The notes under the pieces were generated by a model. It made no database searches. It saw nothing but the letters and a program-made list of their open reading frames with translations, and was not told the DNA's origin. Shown piece by piece: positions 25,951-35,158 of a DNA stretch of 64,000 nucleotides. Origin of the DNA: Longitalea arenae (GTDB taxonomy: Bacteria > Bacteroidota > Bacteroidia > Chitinophagales > Chitinophagaceae); NCBI RefSeq assembly GCF_016924755.1, contig NZ_JAFFJX010000021.1, positions 20,031-84,030 on the forward strand, in the 5' to 3' direction. How positions within the stretch are numbered: the first letter of the stretch is position 1; each line of letters opens with the position of its first letter. A program made the translations under genes and the position numbers.

Positions 25951-26027
25951 TTTCAATTATAGGTCATCGAGAGCCGCACGGTCTAGCTATCAACAAAAGA
26001 TGATAATGGGGGTTTACCAATAAAAAT

Positions 26028-26077
26028 GTTGCGCAACCAAATAATTGCACTTATATTTGCAACCACATAGTTGCAAA
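26028..26077 (+). promoter_or_regulatory. Promoter with two palindromes before the ArsR-family gene
   Basis: GTTG (26028-26031), 20 bp, TAtaTTTG (26052-26059). The -33 box lies in the palindrome GTTGCGCAAC (26028-26037) and the -7 box in TTTGCAAC-CACATA-GTTGCAAA (26056-26077), a perfect 8-bp repeat. Probably bound by the ArsR-type repressor encoded 10 bp on (inference). Confidence 0.75.
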
Positions 26078-26087
26078 TAAGCCGAAG

Positions 26088-26414
26088 ATGGAAACAAGAA
26101 GAGATATTTTTCAGGCGATTGCCGACCCTACCAGGCGGGCCATCATCGCCCTGATTGCATTGCAGGCAATGACCCCCAATGAGCTTGCCGAGCATTTTAA
26201 TACAAGCAGACAGGCCGTATCAAAACATATTAAAATATTGACAGAGTGCGAACTGGTAAAACAGGAACAGCAGGGCAGGGAGATCTATTACTCACTCCAG
26301 ATTCAAAAAATGAAAGAGATTGATAAATGGTTGGATCAATTCAGAAGGATATGGGAAACCCAATTTAATCAACTTGATAAAGTATTAGCAACACTTAAAA
26401 AACAAAAAAAATGA
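26088..26414 (+). CDS. ArsR-family transcriptional regulator
   Basis: 108 aa winged-helix repressor: [20 protein letters not shown] at the start, recognition helix [24 protein letters not shown], and wing [16 protein letters not shown]. No Cys metal-sensing motif (ELCVCDL type) is present, so it is of the SRPBCC-associated, non-metal group. Its stop overlaps the next gene start by 4 bp (ATGA), which shows translational coupling. Probably autoregulates through the palindrome before it. Confidence 0.93.
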   Translation: METRRDIFQAIADPTRRAIIALIALQAMTPNELAEHFNTSRQAVSKHIKILTECELVKQEQQGREIYYSLQIQKMKEIDKWLDQFRRIWETQFNQLDKVLATLKKQKK

Positions 26415-26914
26415 CATCTAATTTGCTATTTGATTTTACCGTTGACAAAACAACGAAAAAAGTATTCATAACCAGAGAATTTGATGCCGAACTTTCGCTG
26501 GTATGGGATGCTTTTACCAAACCAGAGCTTTTGGACCAGTGGGGGGCACCTAAACCCTGGATTGCCAAAACAAAATATATGAACTTTGAAGTGGGGGGAC
26601 GTAGGTTTTATGCGATGGTAAGTCCGGAAGGTCATGAGCGTTGGGCAATCCAGGAATACACTTCCATTACGCCAAAGACGAATTTCAAAATGTTCAATGC
26701 TTTTGCAGACAAGGATGGAAACCCTGAATTGCCAGGTTCAGATTGGGATTTTAATTTTATCGAACAGGGGGAAAGAACAAAAGTGAGCATTATTATTTAT
26801 AACGAATCGCTTGCCCGTATGGAAAAAATGATTGAAATGGGCTTCAAAGAAGGATATGCTATGTCAATGCAAAACCTCGAGGATCTGTTGAAAACTTTAT
26901 CCCAACGGCATTAG
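26411..26914 (+). CDS. SRPBCC/AHSA1-like domain protein
   Basis: 167 aa. START-like fold of the Aha1/CalC type: [37 protein letters not shown] (in pieces), [20 protein letters not shown], the strand [55 protein letters not shown] (in pieces). Small hydrophobic ligand binding is expected. The ArsR-SRPBCC pair is a common two-gene operon; its physiological role is not known. Confidence 0.92.
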   Translation: MTSNLLFDFTVDKTTKKVFITREFDAELSLVWDAFTKPELLDQWGAPKPWIAKTKYMNFEVGGRRFYAMVSPEGHERWAIQEYTSITPKTNFKMFNAFADKDGNPELPGSDWDFNFIEQGERTKVSIIIYNESLARMEKMIEMGFKEGYAMSMQNLEDLLKTLSQRH

Positions 26915-27264
26915 CAAACAAACAATAAAAACGGGCAAAAGTAACTGACGAAAACAACGAACGCCTGACCCCAGTTACAATTTCCCGAAGCCCATTAGCG
27001 GCAATTCCTGTTTCCGGGAAATCGATTAGGAAGTATTCGATTTCAAAAACATCATTGTCCGGATAAATTCCGGTTATAAATTCTGTACTCCCTTACTCGA
27101 TAAGGGGGCACAATAGATTCGCCTGTTTTACTGATCTCGGGCGACAATGATGGCCTGGATAAACTGGAGTTGATATAAACATATCAATTATTGGGAGGTG
27201 CTGTATGTGCTGATTTTGGAGCAATGCCATTAAAATCTAAATCAATCAAAAACAGTATGCTTAT
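26915..27264. other. Gene-free stretch
   Basis: No open frame with recognisable similarity on either strand. A short tract around 27110-27175 reads IDSPVLLISGDNDGLDKLELI, but this is too short to assign. Probably decayed sequence continuing into the relic at 27265. Confidence 0.4.
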
Positions 27265-27450
27265 GTGCCTTCATCTTCCAGACTCCCGGAAGAATTTGAA
27301 GCTCTAAATTCCTTAAATACCGATTTAAAAAGGCTCAATGTATTCAGCAGTTGCAACATTTCTTGCCATAATCTGCAAGATTTGAGAACCATACTTCAAA
27401 GAACATCGGGTAGTTTTACAGCATCCATTAAAAGAAAGATTGCTGTTATG
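27265..27450 (+). pseudogene. Possible relic of a histidine kinase H-box region
   Basis: Reading FEALNSLNTDLKRLNVF, SSCNISCHNLQDLRTILQ resembles the coiled coil and H box of PAS kinases (LN.dL.r.N.F...SHNLQ.pLR.IL), with the SHxLQ motif broken to SCHNLQDL. No ATPase domain follows. Weak, short evidence; chance is possible. Confidence 0.3.
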
Positions 27451-27601
27451 AAAGTACGTTTACTGCCGTTACCCTTCCTGGGGTTTATCCCTAGGTAATA
27501 TCATCTTGTTCAACATGTTATAATGCATCCAAACATTTGGAATAGAACATTTCACACCCCGATCTGTAACAATTGTGCCCCTGTTTCAATAAGCAGAAAG
27601 C

Positions 27602-27609
27602 TAGTTTTG
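27602..27609 (+). promoter_or_regulatory. -7 promoter box of the GH43 gene
   Basis: TAGTTTTG, 31 bp before the ATG at 27641. A TTG lies 26 bp upstream, further than the usual 20, so the -33 element is uncertain. Confidence 0.45.
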
Positions 27610-27640
27610 TGGCAATCGTCAACATAATAAAGAAATTGGA

Positions 27641-29152
27641 ATGAATAAGATCATATTAGCTGTTTGGCTGATCCTGGTAACACTTAATACAAGTGCTCAA
27701 TATCTAACCAGGGCCAGTGAAAACGTACCTGGTTATTTTATAAATCCCATTTTTGCAGGGGACTATCCCGATCCCAGTATATTGCGCGATGGCAATGATT
27801 ATTATATGGTGCACTCGTCTTTCGAGTATTATCCCGGCTTGCTGATCTGGCATTCAAAAGACCTGATCAACTGGGAACCGGTAACAAATGCCTTATACAA
27901 AAATGTTGGTTCTGTATGGGCGCCGGACCTCGTGAAATATAAAAATAAATACTATATCTATTTCCCCGCCAATAATACAAACTATGTTGTAACAGCCGAT
28001 TCCATAAACGGCAAATGGAGCGATCCGGTCGATCTCAAAATTGGCAACATAGACCCAGGTCATGTAACAGATGAAAAGGGAAAGCGGTATCTGTTTTTCA
28101 GCAATGGGGGATATGTTCCTTTGGCTGAAGACGGGCTTTCTGTTACTGGCGAATATAAGCCTTCATACAGCGGTTGGCCGATACCGCGCGATTGGACGAT
28201 CGAGTGTTTTTGTATGGAAGGCCCCAAACTGGTAAAGCGCGGCGAATATTATTACCTCACCGTTGCACAGGGCGGAACGGCCGGTCCGGTTACAGGCCAC
28301 ATGGTAATTTCGGCCCGCTCCAAATCGCTGGCCGGTCCATGGGAGAATTCTCCTTATAATCCCATCATCCGAACCACCAATAATAAGGAGCAGTGGTGTT
28401 CAAAAGGGCATGGTACTCTTTTCGAAGATGCGAAGGGAAAATGGTGGATGGTTTTTCATGCCTATGAAAAAGGTTTTTATAATATGGGACGTCAGACTTT
28501 ATTGCAAGCTATTGAATGGACAAAAGACGGCTGGTATAAAGTAGCATCGGGCACAACAGACAGCAAGCCAATCGCAAGACCGCGTTTAAAGGCATCTGCA
28601 CCTTGGTTTACATTGAATGATGATTTCGAAGGCAGTAAACTAAAGCCTCACTGGAAATTCTTTGGGGAATACGATACAACAAGATTTCAACTGGTTGATA
28701 ATAGTATTGTGATAAAAGCAAAAGGGAATGGGGTGGGCAATTCCTCACCCTTGCTTTGTATCCCATCGCACCACTCTTATACTGCTGAAGTAGAGCTGTT
28801 GATCGAAGGAAAAGCAACCGGCGGATTGGTGCTTTTCTACAATAATAATGCCTTTTCGGGTATACTGGCCGATAAGGAGAATATTTTGGCAAATATTCAT
28901 AGCTGGCAGTTCGTCACTGAAAAAGATGTAATAAACAATCACGTATATCTTCGCCTGAAAAATATCAACAACACAGTAGATATGTATTACAGTAATGATG
29001 GGCTTACATGGAAAAAGGTTGAGAACTCATTGGAGGTTTCGGGCATGCATCATAATGTGCTCAACGGATTTTTAAGTTTGCGAATAGGGTTGTGCGCTAT
29101 AGGCGATGGCAAAGTAACGTTTAAGCATTTCAAATACAGTTCATTAAAATAA
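27641..29152 (+). CDS. Glycoside hydrolase family 43 (arabinofuranosidase/xylosidase type)
   Basis: 503 aa with signal peptide MNKIILAVWLILVTLNTSAQ. The five-bladed propeller shows the GH43 triad: general base Asp44 in GDYPDPSILRDG, pKa-modulating Asp138 in NIDPGHV, acid Glu193 in CFCMEGPKL. A beta-sandwich C-terminal domain (from ~330, LNDDFEGSKLKPHWKFFGEY to KVTFKHFKYSSLK) is of the GH43-associated C2/DUF1349 type. Exported, acting on arabino- or xylo-oligosaccharides; exact linkage is open. First gene of a partly decayed locus with GH2 and a GH53 relic. Confidence 0.92.
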   Translation: MNKIILAVWLILVTLNTSAQYLTRASENVPGYFINPIFAGDYPDPSILRDGNDYYMVHSSFEYYPGLLIWHSKDLINWEPVTNALYKNVGSVWAPDLVKYKNKYYIYFPANNTNYVVTADSINGKWSDPVDLKIGNIDPGHVTDEKGKRYLFFSNGGYVPLAEDGLSVTGEYKPSYSGWPIPRDWTIECFCMEGPKLVKRGEYYYLTVAQGGTAGPVTGHMVISARSKSLAGPWENSPYNPIIRTTNNKEQWCSKGHGTLFEDAKGKWWMVFHAYEKGFYNMGRQTLLQAIEWTKDGWYKVASGTTDSKPIARPRLKASAPWFTLNDDFEGSKLKPHWKFFGEYDTTRFQLVDNSIVIKAKGNGVGNSSPLLCIPSHHSYTAEVELLIEGKATGGLVLFYNNNAFSGILADKENILANIHSWQFVTEKDVINNHVYLRLKNINNTVDMYYSNDGLTWKKVENSLEVSGMHHNVLNGFLSLRIGLCAIGDGKVTFKHFKYSSLK

Positions 29153-29328
29153 ACGGGGCCATCGGCACATGGCAAAAGCAAGAGACAAAATTATGATGAA
29201 GCTACAGGTCAATAATTTGCTGATTCGACAGGAATACTATTTCTTTTAACTACGGACGTAAATGAATCTTTCACCGATACCTGGGAAAGCTTCGTAGGAA
29301 GCATTCCCAATTTCCAGCACCAGCGTAT

Positions 29329-32229
29329 ATGAAATATTATAAAAATCTTTTTTTGTTAACTCTTTTTTCGCTTTCAGTTATATTTTCCTTTTCACAAAAA
29401 AAAGCAGAGAAAAGAGAACGGTTGAAAATGGACCACGGCTGGCGTTTTGCCTTTGGTCATCCGTATGATGTTAAGAAGGACTTTGGTACCGGTACTGCTT
29501 ATTTTTCTTATTTAGCAAAGGCTGGTAATGGCGATGGAGCAGCCGCAGCCGCTTTTGATGACCGCGCCTGGCGTAAGCTGGATCTGCCACATGATTGGGC
29601 GGTTGAACAGCCATTTAGCCCGAATGCCAGTTTTAGTCATGGGTTCAAAGCCATCGGCCGGGCGTTCCCTGAGCGAAGTGTAGGCTGGTATCGGAAAATA
29701 TTTACGGTTCCTGCTGCCGATCTGGGTAAGCGGATCTCAATTGTTTTTGATGGCGTTTTCCGCAATTCCATCGTGTGGGTAAATGGACATTACCTTGGTA
29801 CAGAGCAAAGCGGGTACAACAGCTTCCAATATGATATTACCGATGTGCTGAACTATGGCGGCGAAAATGTGATCGCCGTACGTGTGGATGCAACCATGGA
29901 AGAAGGCTGGTTTTATGAAGGAGCAGGAATTTATCGCCATGTATGGCTTACCAAAACGGCGCCTGTGCATGTAGCCGCGAATGGTACATTCGTTACCGCA
30001 CAGGTACAGGGAAAGACCGCCGTGGTGAGCGTAAAAACAGATGTGATGAATGAAGCGAAAGAAAGCAAGACCATTGACGTGATACAAACCATTCTCGATG
30101 CTGATGGAAAAATTATAATCACTAAAATAAACACCGCAGTTTCGCTGGCGCCCTTTCAAACCAGGGAAGTGGCCACCGATCTCTCTGTAAACGAAGCAAA
30201 GCTGTGGGACATTGATGCTCCTTATTTGTACAAGCTTGTTACAAGTATTAGAGAAAAAGCAGATACCACCGATCAGTATGAAACCACCTTCGGCATTCGC
30301 ACGATCCGCTTTGATGCTTCAGCAGGTTTTTTCCTCAATGGAAAGCCCCTGAAGCTGAAGGGCACCAATAATCACCAGGACCATGCCGGCGTTGGCACCG
30401 CGATACCCGACGAATTGCAGTACTGGCGTATTAAAACCCTGAAAGACATAGGAGCTAACGCTTACCGATGCGCGCATCATCCGCCCACGCCCGAATTGTT
30501 AGACGCCTGTGACCGGTTAGGTATGTTGGTGCTTGATGAGAACCGGTTGACGCGTACGACAGCCGATGGGTTGAATGAACTGAAGCGAATGATCACTCGC
30601 GACCGCAACCATCCTTCTGTGATCGGCTGGTCGGTCGGAAATGAAGAATGGGCCATTGAAAACAATATTACCGGTGAACGCATTGCTGCAACCCTGCAGG
30701 CTTTTGCCAATAGTCTCGATTCCACACGCCCCGCAACAGCGGGCATCAGCGGAGGTTTCCGCAGCGGTATTTCGGATGTATTGCAGGTAATGGGCTATAA
30801 TTACCTGGGTAATGGTGATATTGATGCGCACCAGAAACGTTTTCCAAACCAACCTGGTATGGGAACTGAAGAAGGGTCGACCTTTGCTACAAGAGGTATT
30901 TATGTAACCGACGACAACAAACATTACCAGGCCGCGTATGATCGAAAACCACGGCCAACTTTTTATAGTATTGAAGAAGGATGGCGGTTCTATGCAGAAA
31001 GACCTTACCTCGCAGGCATGTTTATTTGGACCGGTTTTGATTACCGGGGTGAGCCCACTCCGTACGGATGGCCTTCTGTTACATCTTATTTTGGCATGAT
31101 GGATATTTGCGGTTTTCCGAAAGATAATGCATACTATTTGAAGTCGTGGTGGGGAAAGGAACCCGTTTTGCACCTGCTGCCACACTGGAACCTGGCTAAA
31201 GACGGGACAGGCTGGAACGGGCAGGAGGGGAAAATGATCGATGTCTGGGCTTACAGCAATTGCGACGAAGTAGAACTTTTTCTGAATAAAAAGAGCCTTG
31301 GAAGAAAAAAAATGAACATTAATGGGCATCTCGAATGGAAAGTGGCCTATGCGCCCGGGAAACTGGAAGCAGTTGGATACAAAGCCGGAAAAAAGCTCCT
31401 GACCTATGTGGTTCAAACGACAAAAGAACCAGCTTCTATCCGGTTAACATCCCACAAGAAATCGCTTACTTCAGGTTGTGATGACATAGCCATTGTAACG
31501 GTGGAAGCGCTTGATAAAAACAATCTTGCCGTACCAACGGCCGCCAACGAAATCACTTTTGCCATTCAGGGCCCGGGTAAAATAATTGGTGTAGGTAATG
31601 GTGATCCAACTTCGCTTGAAAAAGACAGATTCATTGAAACTATTGAAACCATTAAGATCGAAAACCTGAAAGAGAAAGCAATAGATAGTTTCGATGTTAT
31701 AAATGAAACAGGTATGACCATAGACGATACAAACTGGAAAGAGGCATTCAAGGACAGGGATTATAAAAAGCTGGCGAAAGCTTATGTATATCGTGGCAGC
31801 TTTATGCTGACTGAGAATTTTTCCGCATCTACAATTACTTTGTTTTATAAAAATATTGGCCGCGAGCAGTCGATATATATAAATGGAAAAGAGATTGCAC
31901 GCAATCAAAAAGAAAATGAAACCAGGGATGGTTACCCGTTGGATAAAAAGATGCTGCAAGCCGGAAAAAATAGTATTGCCATAGTAGCTACGCCTATTCC
32001 CAGGCAACATGACTGGGAAAATGTGAACACCGATCCGGGATTGATCCAACTGGTTACACCGGCTGAACCCTGGAAGCGGAAACTCTTCAATGGTCTGGCG
32101 CAGGTAATTGTGCAAAGGACGAAAGAATCCGGCGACATAGTGTTAACGGCTACATCATCCGGGCTACAATCAGCAACGTTCACCTGGCATATACCCGAAG
32201 GCGAGGCCGCTCATGCAATAGATCGGTGA
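29329..32229 (+). CDS. Glycoside hydrolase family 2, beta-galactosidase type
   Basis: 966 aa with signal peptide MKYYKNLFLLTLFSLSVIFSFS. N-terminal sugar-binding domain (WRKLDLPHDWAVEQPF, GVFRNSIVWVNGHYLG), Ig-like domain, then TIM barrel with FFLNGKPLKLKGTNNHQDHAG, acid/base Glu439 in SVGNEEW and nucleophile Glu514 in GMGTEEGSTFATRG, as in GalA-like enzymes. C-terminal Ig-like domains follow (VELFLNKKSLG, IRLTSHKKSLTSG) and a second jelly-roll-like region around 800-900 (SIYINGKEIARNQKEN). Probably removes beta-galactosyl residues from side chains of galactans. 176 bp after GH43, which holds no gene. Confidence 0.93.
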   Translation: MKYYKNLFLLTLFSLSVIFSFSQKKAEKRERLKMDHGWRFAFGHPYDVKKDFGTGTAYFSYLAKAGNGDGAAAAAFDDRAWRKLDLPHDWAVEQPFSPNASFSHGFKAIGRAFPERSVGWYRKIFTVPAADLGKRISIVFDGVFRNSIVWVNGHYLGTEQSGYNSFQYDITDVLNYGGENVIAVRVDATMEEGWFYEGAGIYRHVWLTKTAPVHVAANGTFVTAQVQGKTAVVSVKTDVMNEAKESKTIDVIQTILDADGKIIITKINTAVSLAPFQTREVATDLSVNEAKLWDIDAPYLYKLVTSIREKADTTDQYETTFGIRTIRFDASAGFFLNGKPLKLKGTNNHQDHAGVGTAIPDELQYWRIKTLKDIGANAYRCAHHPPTPELLDACDRLGMLVLDENRLTRTTADGLNELKRMITRDRNHPSVIGWSVGNEEWAIENNITGERIAATLQAFANSLDSTRPATAGISGGFRSGISDVLQVMGYNYLGNGDIDAHQKRFPNQPGMGTEEGSTFATRGIYVTDDNKHYQAAYDRKPRPTFYSIEEGWRFYAERPYLAGMFIWTGFDYRGEPTPYGWPSVTSYFGMMDICGFPKDNAYYLKSWWGKEPVLHLLPHWNLAKDGTGWNGQEGKMIDVWAYSNCDEVELFLNKKSLGRKKMNINGHLEWKVAYAPGKLEAVGYKAGKKLLTYVVQTTKEPASIRLTSHKKSLTSGCDDIAIVTVEALDKNNLAVPTAANEITFAIQGPGKIIGVGNGDPTSLEKDRFIETIETIKIENLKEKAIDSFDVINETGMTIDDTNWKEAFKDRDYKKLAKAYVYRGSFMLTENFSASTITLFYKNIGREQSIYINGKEIARNQKENETRDGYPLDKKMLQAGKNSIAIVATPIPRQHDWENVNTDPGLIQLVTPAEPWKRKLFNGLAQVIVQRTKESGDIVLTATSSGLQSATFTWHIPEGEAAHAIDR

Positions 32230-32255
32230 GGCCTGGTTGATACAGCGGATATAAT

Positions 32256-32437
32256 TATCACTAATATTAGTGCTGTCCTGGAGCTGTAACGGTACACCAC
32301 CATATGATTACCGTCGAACGGTTTAAGCCGTCCCGCGTGCCAAACCAGATAAATCCACGATCGTCCGGGAAAATGTATTCAATGGTGCTGTTCGAAAGCC
32401 CCTGGTTGGCCAATTTTGAAATGAAAGTTAGTGGGCT
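32256..32437 (-). pseudogene. N-terminal relic of a hybrid two-component sensor (reg_prop)
   Basis: Minus-strand reading SPLTFISKLANQGLSNSTIEY, IFPDDRGFIWFGTRDGLNR is the start of the periplasmic propeller of a PUL-type hybrid sensor (HTCS). A frameshift then follows: the next frame continues FDGNHMVVYRYSSR, as expected after GLNRYDG. Only the first ~60 residues remain. This would have been the regulator of the neighbouring glycan genes. Confidence 0.7.
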
Positions 32438-32529
32438 GCGATAAACAGACAGCCGGGTAAATGACCAACACCAACACCAACAACAAGACAAAAAGACAAC
32501 GCATCGTGCAATAAATGTGATAAATCGAA

Positions 32530-32609
32530 AATGTGATAATGGAATACAGATCCTACGGCGTGAGCTTCGCTTTAATGGGAACTGCGCGACCTTGAAGAAT
32601 TATCACATT
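32530..32609. repeat. Inverted repeat of 11 bp flanking 58 bp
   Basis: AATGTGATAAT (32530-32540) and ATTATCACATT (32599-32609) are perfect reverse complements. A direct copy AAATGTGATAA lies at 32513-32523. Lies between the sensor relic and the GH53 relic; no ORF inside. The rest of 32230-32770 is degenerate sequence. Confidence 0.5.
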
Positions 32610-32769
32610 ATCAAATTAACTCATAACTGCTAAAATAGCGGAAAAGCTGTAGGAGCGGTCAGCTAACGAGCAGATTTGAACACCAGAACCAAAAGAATAA
32701 ACGAGGCGACAAGCCATTGGCGCCCAACCAGTGTAGTTTTAGCCGACCTGATTCAGGGCGGTGGCGCCG

Positions 32770-33154
32770 CCAACCACCATCATGCTGCATGTGGCGTTGG
32801 GCGGAAAAAACGACGAATGCCTGTTATTCTATGACAACATGTTGCAACGGCAAGTGCCTTTCGATGTAATAGGACTTTCTTACTATCCCAAATGGCATTG
32901 TACGCTCGAAGACTTCGGTACAATTTGAATGATCTGGCACGCCGATACAGTAATGATGTGATCATTGTTGAATATTCTCCCCTGAAAAAAGAAGACTGGC
33001 TTCCGATGTATTTGGCGGTCATGGAAAAGGTTCGGCTAGCTGGGAGCCATTGAATACCTGGGAAGCCGTGTTCGACAGACAGGGCAAATCGAACGGGTTA
33101 TTGAACGTGTATGATGAGCTCAACAGGCTTTTTATTCAAAACAGTATTAAATAA
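32770..33154 (+). pseudogene. GH53 endo-beta-1,4-galactanase relic
   Basis: Three frames must be joined. Part 1: TTIMLHVALGGKNDE, then LLFYDNMLQRQVPFDVIGLSYYPKWHC, a stop after EDFGTI. Part 2, shifted: NLNDLARRYSNDVIIVEYSPLKKEDW. Part 3, shifted again: WEPLNTWEAVFDRQGKS, NGLLNVYDELNRLF and the stop at 33152. The FDVIGLSYYPKWH and VIIVEYS segments match the second half of the GH53 barrel (the nucleophile Glu sits in VxVVE). The N-terminal half is gone. Not functional. Confidence 0.8.
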
Positions 33155-33159
33155 AACGC

Positions 33160-34161
33160 ATGAGTAACTTAAGAAACTATCAAATAATAAAAGCTTACTT
33201 GCAACTGTCTGCATTGCTGTTGCTGGGGCCGGCAATGATGGTAAATGCCCAACTGGCAAAAATTCCCACTGGCTGGTCAGATGGGTATGCATATGCAAAC
33301 GGTATCCGTATTCACTATTATCATGCCGCGCCTGCACAGGGCAAACCCGTGATGGTAATGGTGCATGGCGTTACCGATAATGGCCTTTGCTGGACCACGC
33401 TGGCCCTGAAGCTGCAAAACGCGTATGATATTTATATGCTCGATGCCAGGGGCCATGGTTTAACAGATCCATTTACGTGTGCTGACAATGGTGAAACGTT
33501 GGTGAAAGACGTCGTCGCATTTGTACAGGCCATGAAATGGGAAAAGCCCATCCTGATTGGCCATTCGATGGGCGCCGCTACGGTGATGCGGGTAGGTGCT
33601 GAGTATCCGGAGCTGGCGAAAGCCATCATTATGTTAGACCCTATGCTTGGGCGATTTTCCGGCGGGAGGCCAGGGGGAAGCTCTGCGCGCGATAGCGCCC
33701 GTAACCGGCCACCGGCTCCGGCGCAACCAGCCCAACCTACAGCGCCCGACCGGCTTTCCGTCAACATGTTTGGAAGCGCGGAATCGCTGGTAGCGCAGAA
33801 CAATTATAAATTCGAAGACCTGGTAGCCACCGGCCGCCGGCAGTTTCCGAAATGGGACAGTGTAGATGTGTACTATTGGGCGCTCTCGAAAAAACAATAT
33901 CACGGTGCCTATACAAACGAAGCCTGGCAGGCGATGAGCGGCACCATGAATACCGGAGATGCGCTGGCAAAAATACAGGCGCCGGCCATTATACTGAAGG
34001 CCGATGCATCACCCGAAGTGCGTAAAGCCAATGAAGAAGTCGTGCGTGTGATGCAGAAAGGAAAGCTGGTGCACATCGATGGGGCAGGCCATAATCTGCA
34101 TCATGATCAACTGACCCGAACCGTGGAAGTGCTGAAAGAATTTTTGTCGGCAGATCATTAA
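33160..34161 (+). CDS. Exported alpha/beta hydrolase with a Pro/Ala-rich insert
   Basis: 333 aa. A hydrophobic N-terminal segment ending VNAQ (LSALLLLGPAMMVNAQ) suggests export. Triad: VMVHGVTDNGLCW (oxyanion), ILIGHSMGAATVM (Ser), IILKADAS (Asp), HIDGAGHNLHHDQ (His). In the cap region, residues ~168-198 carry an insert rich in Gly, Arg, Pro and Ala (GGRPGGSSARDSARNRPPAP, then AQPAQPTAPDR). Starts 5 bp after the GH53 relic, so it may have been in that operon; substrate unknown, possibly an ester decoration on the glycan (inference). Confidence 0.82.
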   Translation: MSNLRNYQIIKAYLQLSALLLLGPAMMVNAQLAKIPTGWSDGYAYANGIRIHYYHAAPAQGKPVMVMVHGVTDNGLCWTTLALKLQNAYDIYMLDARGHGLTDPFTCADNGETLVKDVVAFVQAMKWEKPILIGHSMGAATVMRVGAEYPELAKAIIMLDPMLGRFSGGRPGGSSARDSARNRPPAPAQPAQPTAPDRLSVNMFGSAESLVAQNNYKFEDLVATGRRQFPKWDSVDVYYWALSKKQYHGAYTNEAWQAMSGTMNTGDALAKIQAPAIILKADASPEVRKANEEVVRVMQKGKLVHIDGAGHNLHHDQLTRTVEVLKEFLSADH

Positions 34162-34240
34162 AATTATCAAAAGAACTAAAAAAATGAAAAATTGACAGGG
34201 CAGAGCACTCATTGTATCATACCATTAAACTATCAACATT

Positions 34241-34545
34241 ATGACCAAACTATTACCAGCTTTTTGCCTGTGTCTGCTATCGCTAACTTCTCTTAGATCC
34301 AACTACATTAGAGTGATCGCCGAAAATCCTGATCATCATCTTTGGATAGGCACTGCAAAAGGGCTGAATATTAATAACCCGGTTAAAGCAAATTTTTATA
34401 ATGCGAAATTCAAATCCGGGAACAATACTTCTTTAAGACCATTAGAAAATACCATCAGCGCCATTCAAAAAATGATAAAGATGGATGCATGCTGGTTGGC
34501 GCCCACAACGGCGGTTTATTGATTATTTGAAAAAAACAGCGCGAC
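34241..34545 (+). pseudogene. Second hybrid two-component sensor relic (reg_prop)
   Basis: SNYIRVIAENPDHHLWIGTAKGLNI matches a reg_prop propeller blade (I..I.ED..G.LWIGT..GL). NNTSLRPLENTISAIQK starts the next blade, and after a frameshift MLVGAHNGGLLII completes it (LWIGT.NGGL). It starts with a signal-like LLPAFCLCLLSLTS but breaks soon after. Too short and shifted to function. Confidence 0.65.
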
Positions 34546-34638
34546 AGGGGAACAAATCCCTTTCCTCTCGTGGCAAGGGCATGAAAGCAATTATGATGTT
34601 ACAGCTCCGTCAAGTTTATCGCCATGCATGGCGCACAT

Positions 34639-34677
34639 GAAAAAAGGCCTATAAAACCTCAGTTTTATAAGCCTTTG
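34639..34677 (-). terminator. Intrinsic terminator of tRNA-Pro
   Basis: On the minus strand AAAGGCTTATAAAAC-tgag-GTTTTATAGGCCTTT, a 15-bp stem with one mismatch, followed by TTTT. It is nearly the same as the terminator at 25521-25558. Confidence 0.9.
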
Positions 34678-34698
34678 GGATGTTTGACATCCATTTCG

Positions 34699-34773
34699 TC
34701 GGGTGGACTGGATTCGAACCAGCGACCCCTTGCACCCCATACAAGTGCGCTACCGGGCTGCGCCACCACCCGA
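34699..34773 (-). tRNA. tRNA-Pro (anticodon GGG)
   Basis: 75-nt cloverleaf on the minus strand: acceptor TCGGGTG / CACCCGA; D arm GCGCAGCCCGGTAGCGC; anticodon arm CTTGT-ATGGGGT-GCAAG with GGG at positions 34-36; T arm CTGG-TTCGAAT-CCAG. The CCA end is not encoded. Followed by a strong terminator. No clear -7 box directly before it; the nearest lies upstream of the truncated copy at 35031-35085. Confidence 0.95.
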
Positions 34774-35030
34774 AACTATACAAGACGATTATCCTGTAAG
34801 TATCTTTTAATTCCTCTTTTTTTTACTTTCTTTTCTAATACTAATGCTTCACTTCTTGAGTTACAGCTAAATGTAGTAATTAGAATCCAGGGAACTCCTG
34901 TTGATGTAAACTTTCCTTTTCCACAATTATGTTGGTCAAATCTTTTCGCTACATTATCAGTACTTCCAACATATTACTTATCTAAAGAACTACTATATAA
35001 TATATATACAAAAAACATAAGGATCTTTAA

Positions 35031-35085
35031 CTAGCGACCCTCCCGCCACAGGCGGGATGCGCTACCGGGCTGCGCCACCACCCGA
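35031..35085 (-). pseudogene. Truncated, altered tRNA-Pro copy
   Basis: The first 28 nt are identical to the start of the real tRNA (29 identical bases, 35058-35086). The 17-nt anticodon arm is replaced by an equally long hairpin, TCCCGCC-TGT-GGCGGGA. GGGTCGCTAGTT then matches the start of the T arm before similarity is lost, so the T loop and 3' acceptor strand are missing. It lies 312 bp from the real gene. The intervening 34774-35030 is AT-rich and has no gene. Confidence 0.75.
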
Positions 35086-35158
35086 ATTACAGTTTTTTCA
35101 GGCTTTTTTGACCTTTATGGGGTTGATTCTGATCACCTGAAGACTGCCTTTGGGGGTG

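Noticed and set aside
26915..27264. Hidden gene or RNA after the SRPBCC gene
   Set aside because: All frames are broken and I see no strong secondary structure; only a 20-residue tract looks protein-like.
34624..35034. 136-codon frame on the plus strand across the tRNA region
   Set aside because: It is translation across tRNA-Pro and its terminator (the SGGLDSNQRPLAP string is the typical artefact), and the rest is AT-rich and has no homology.
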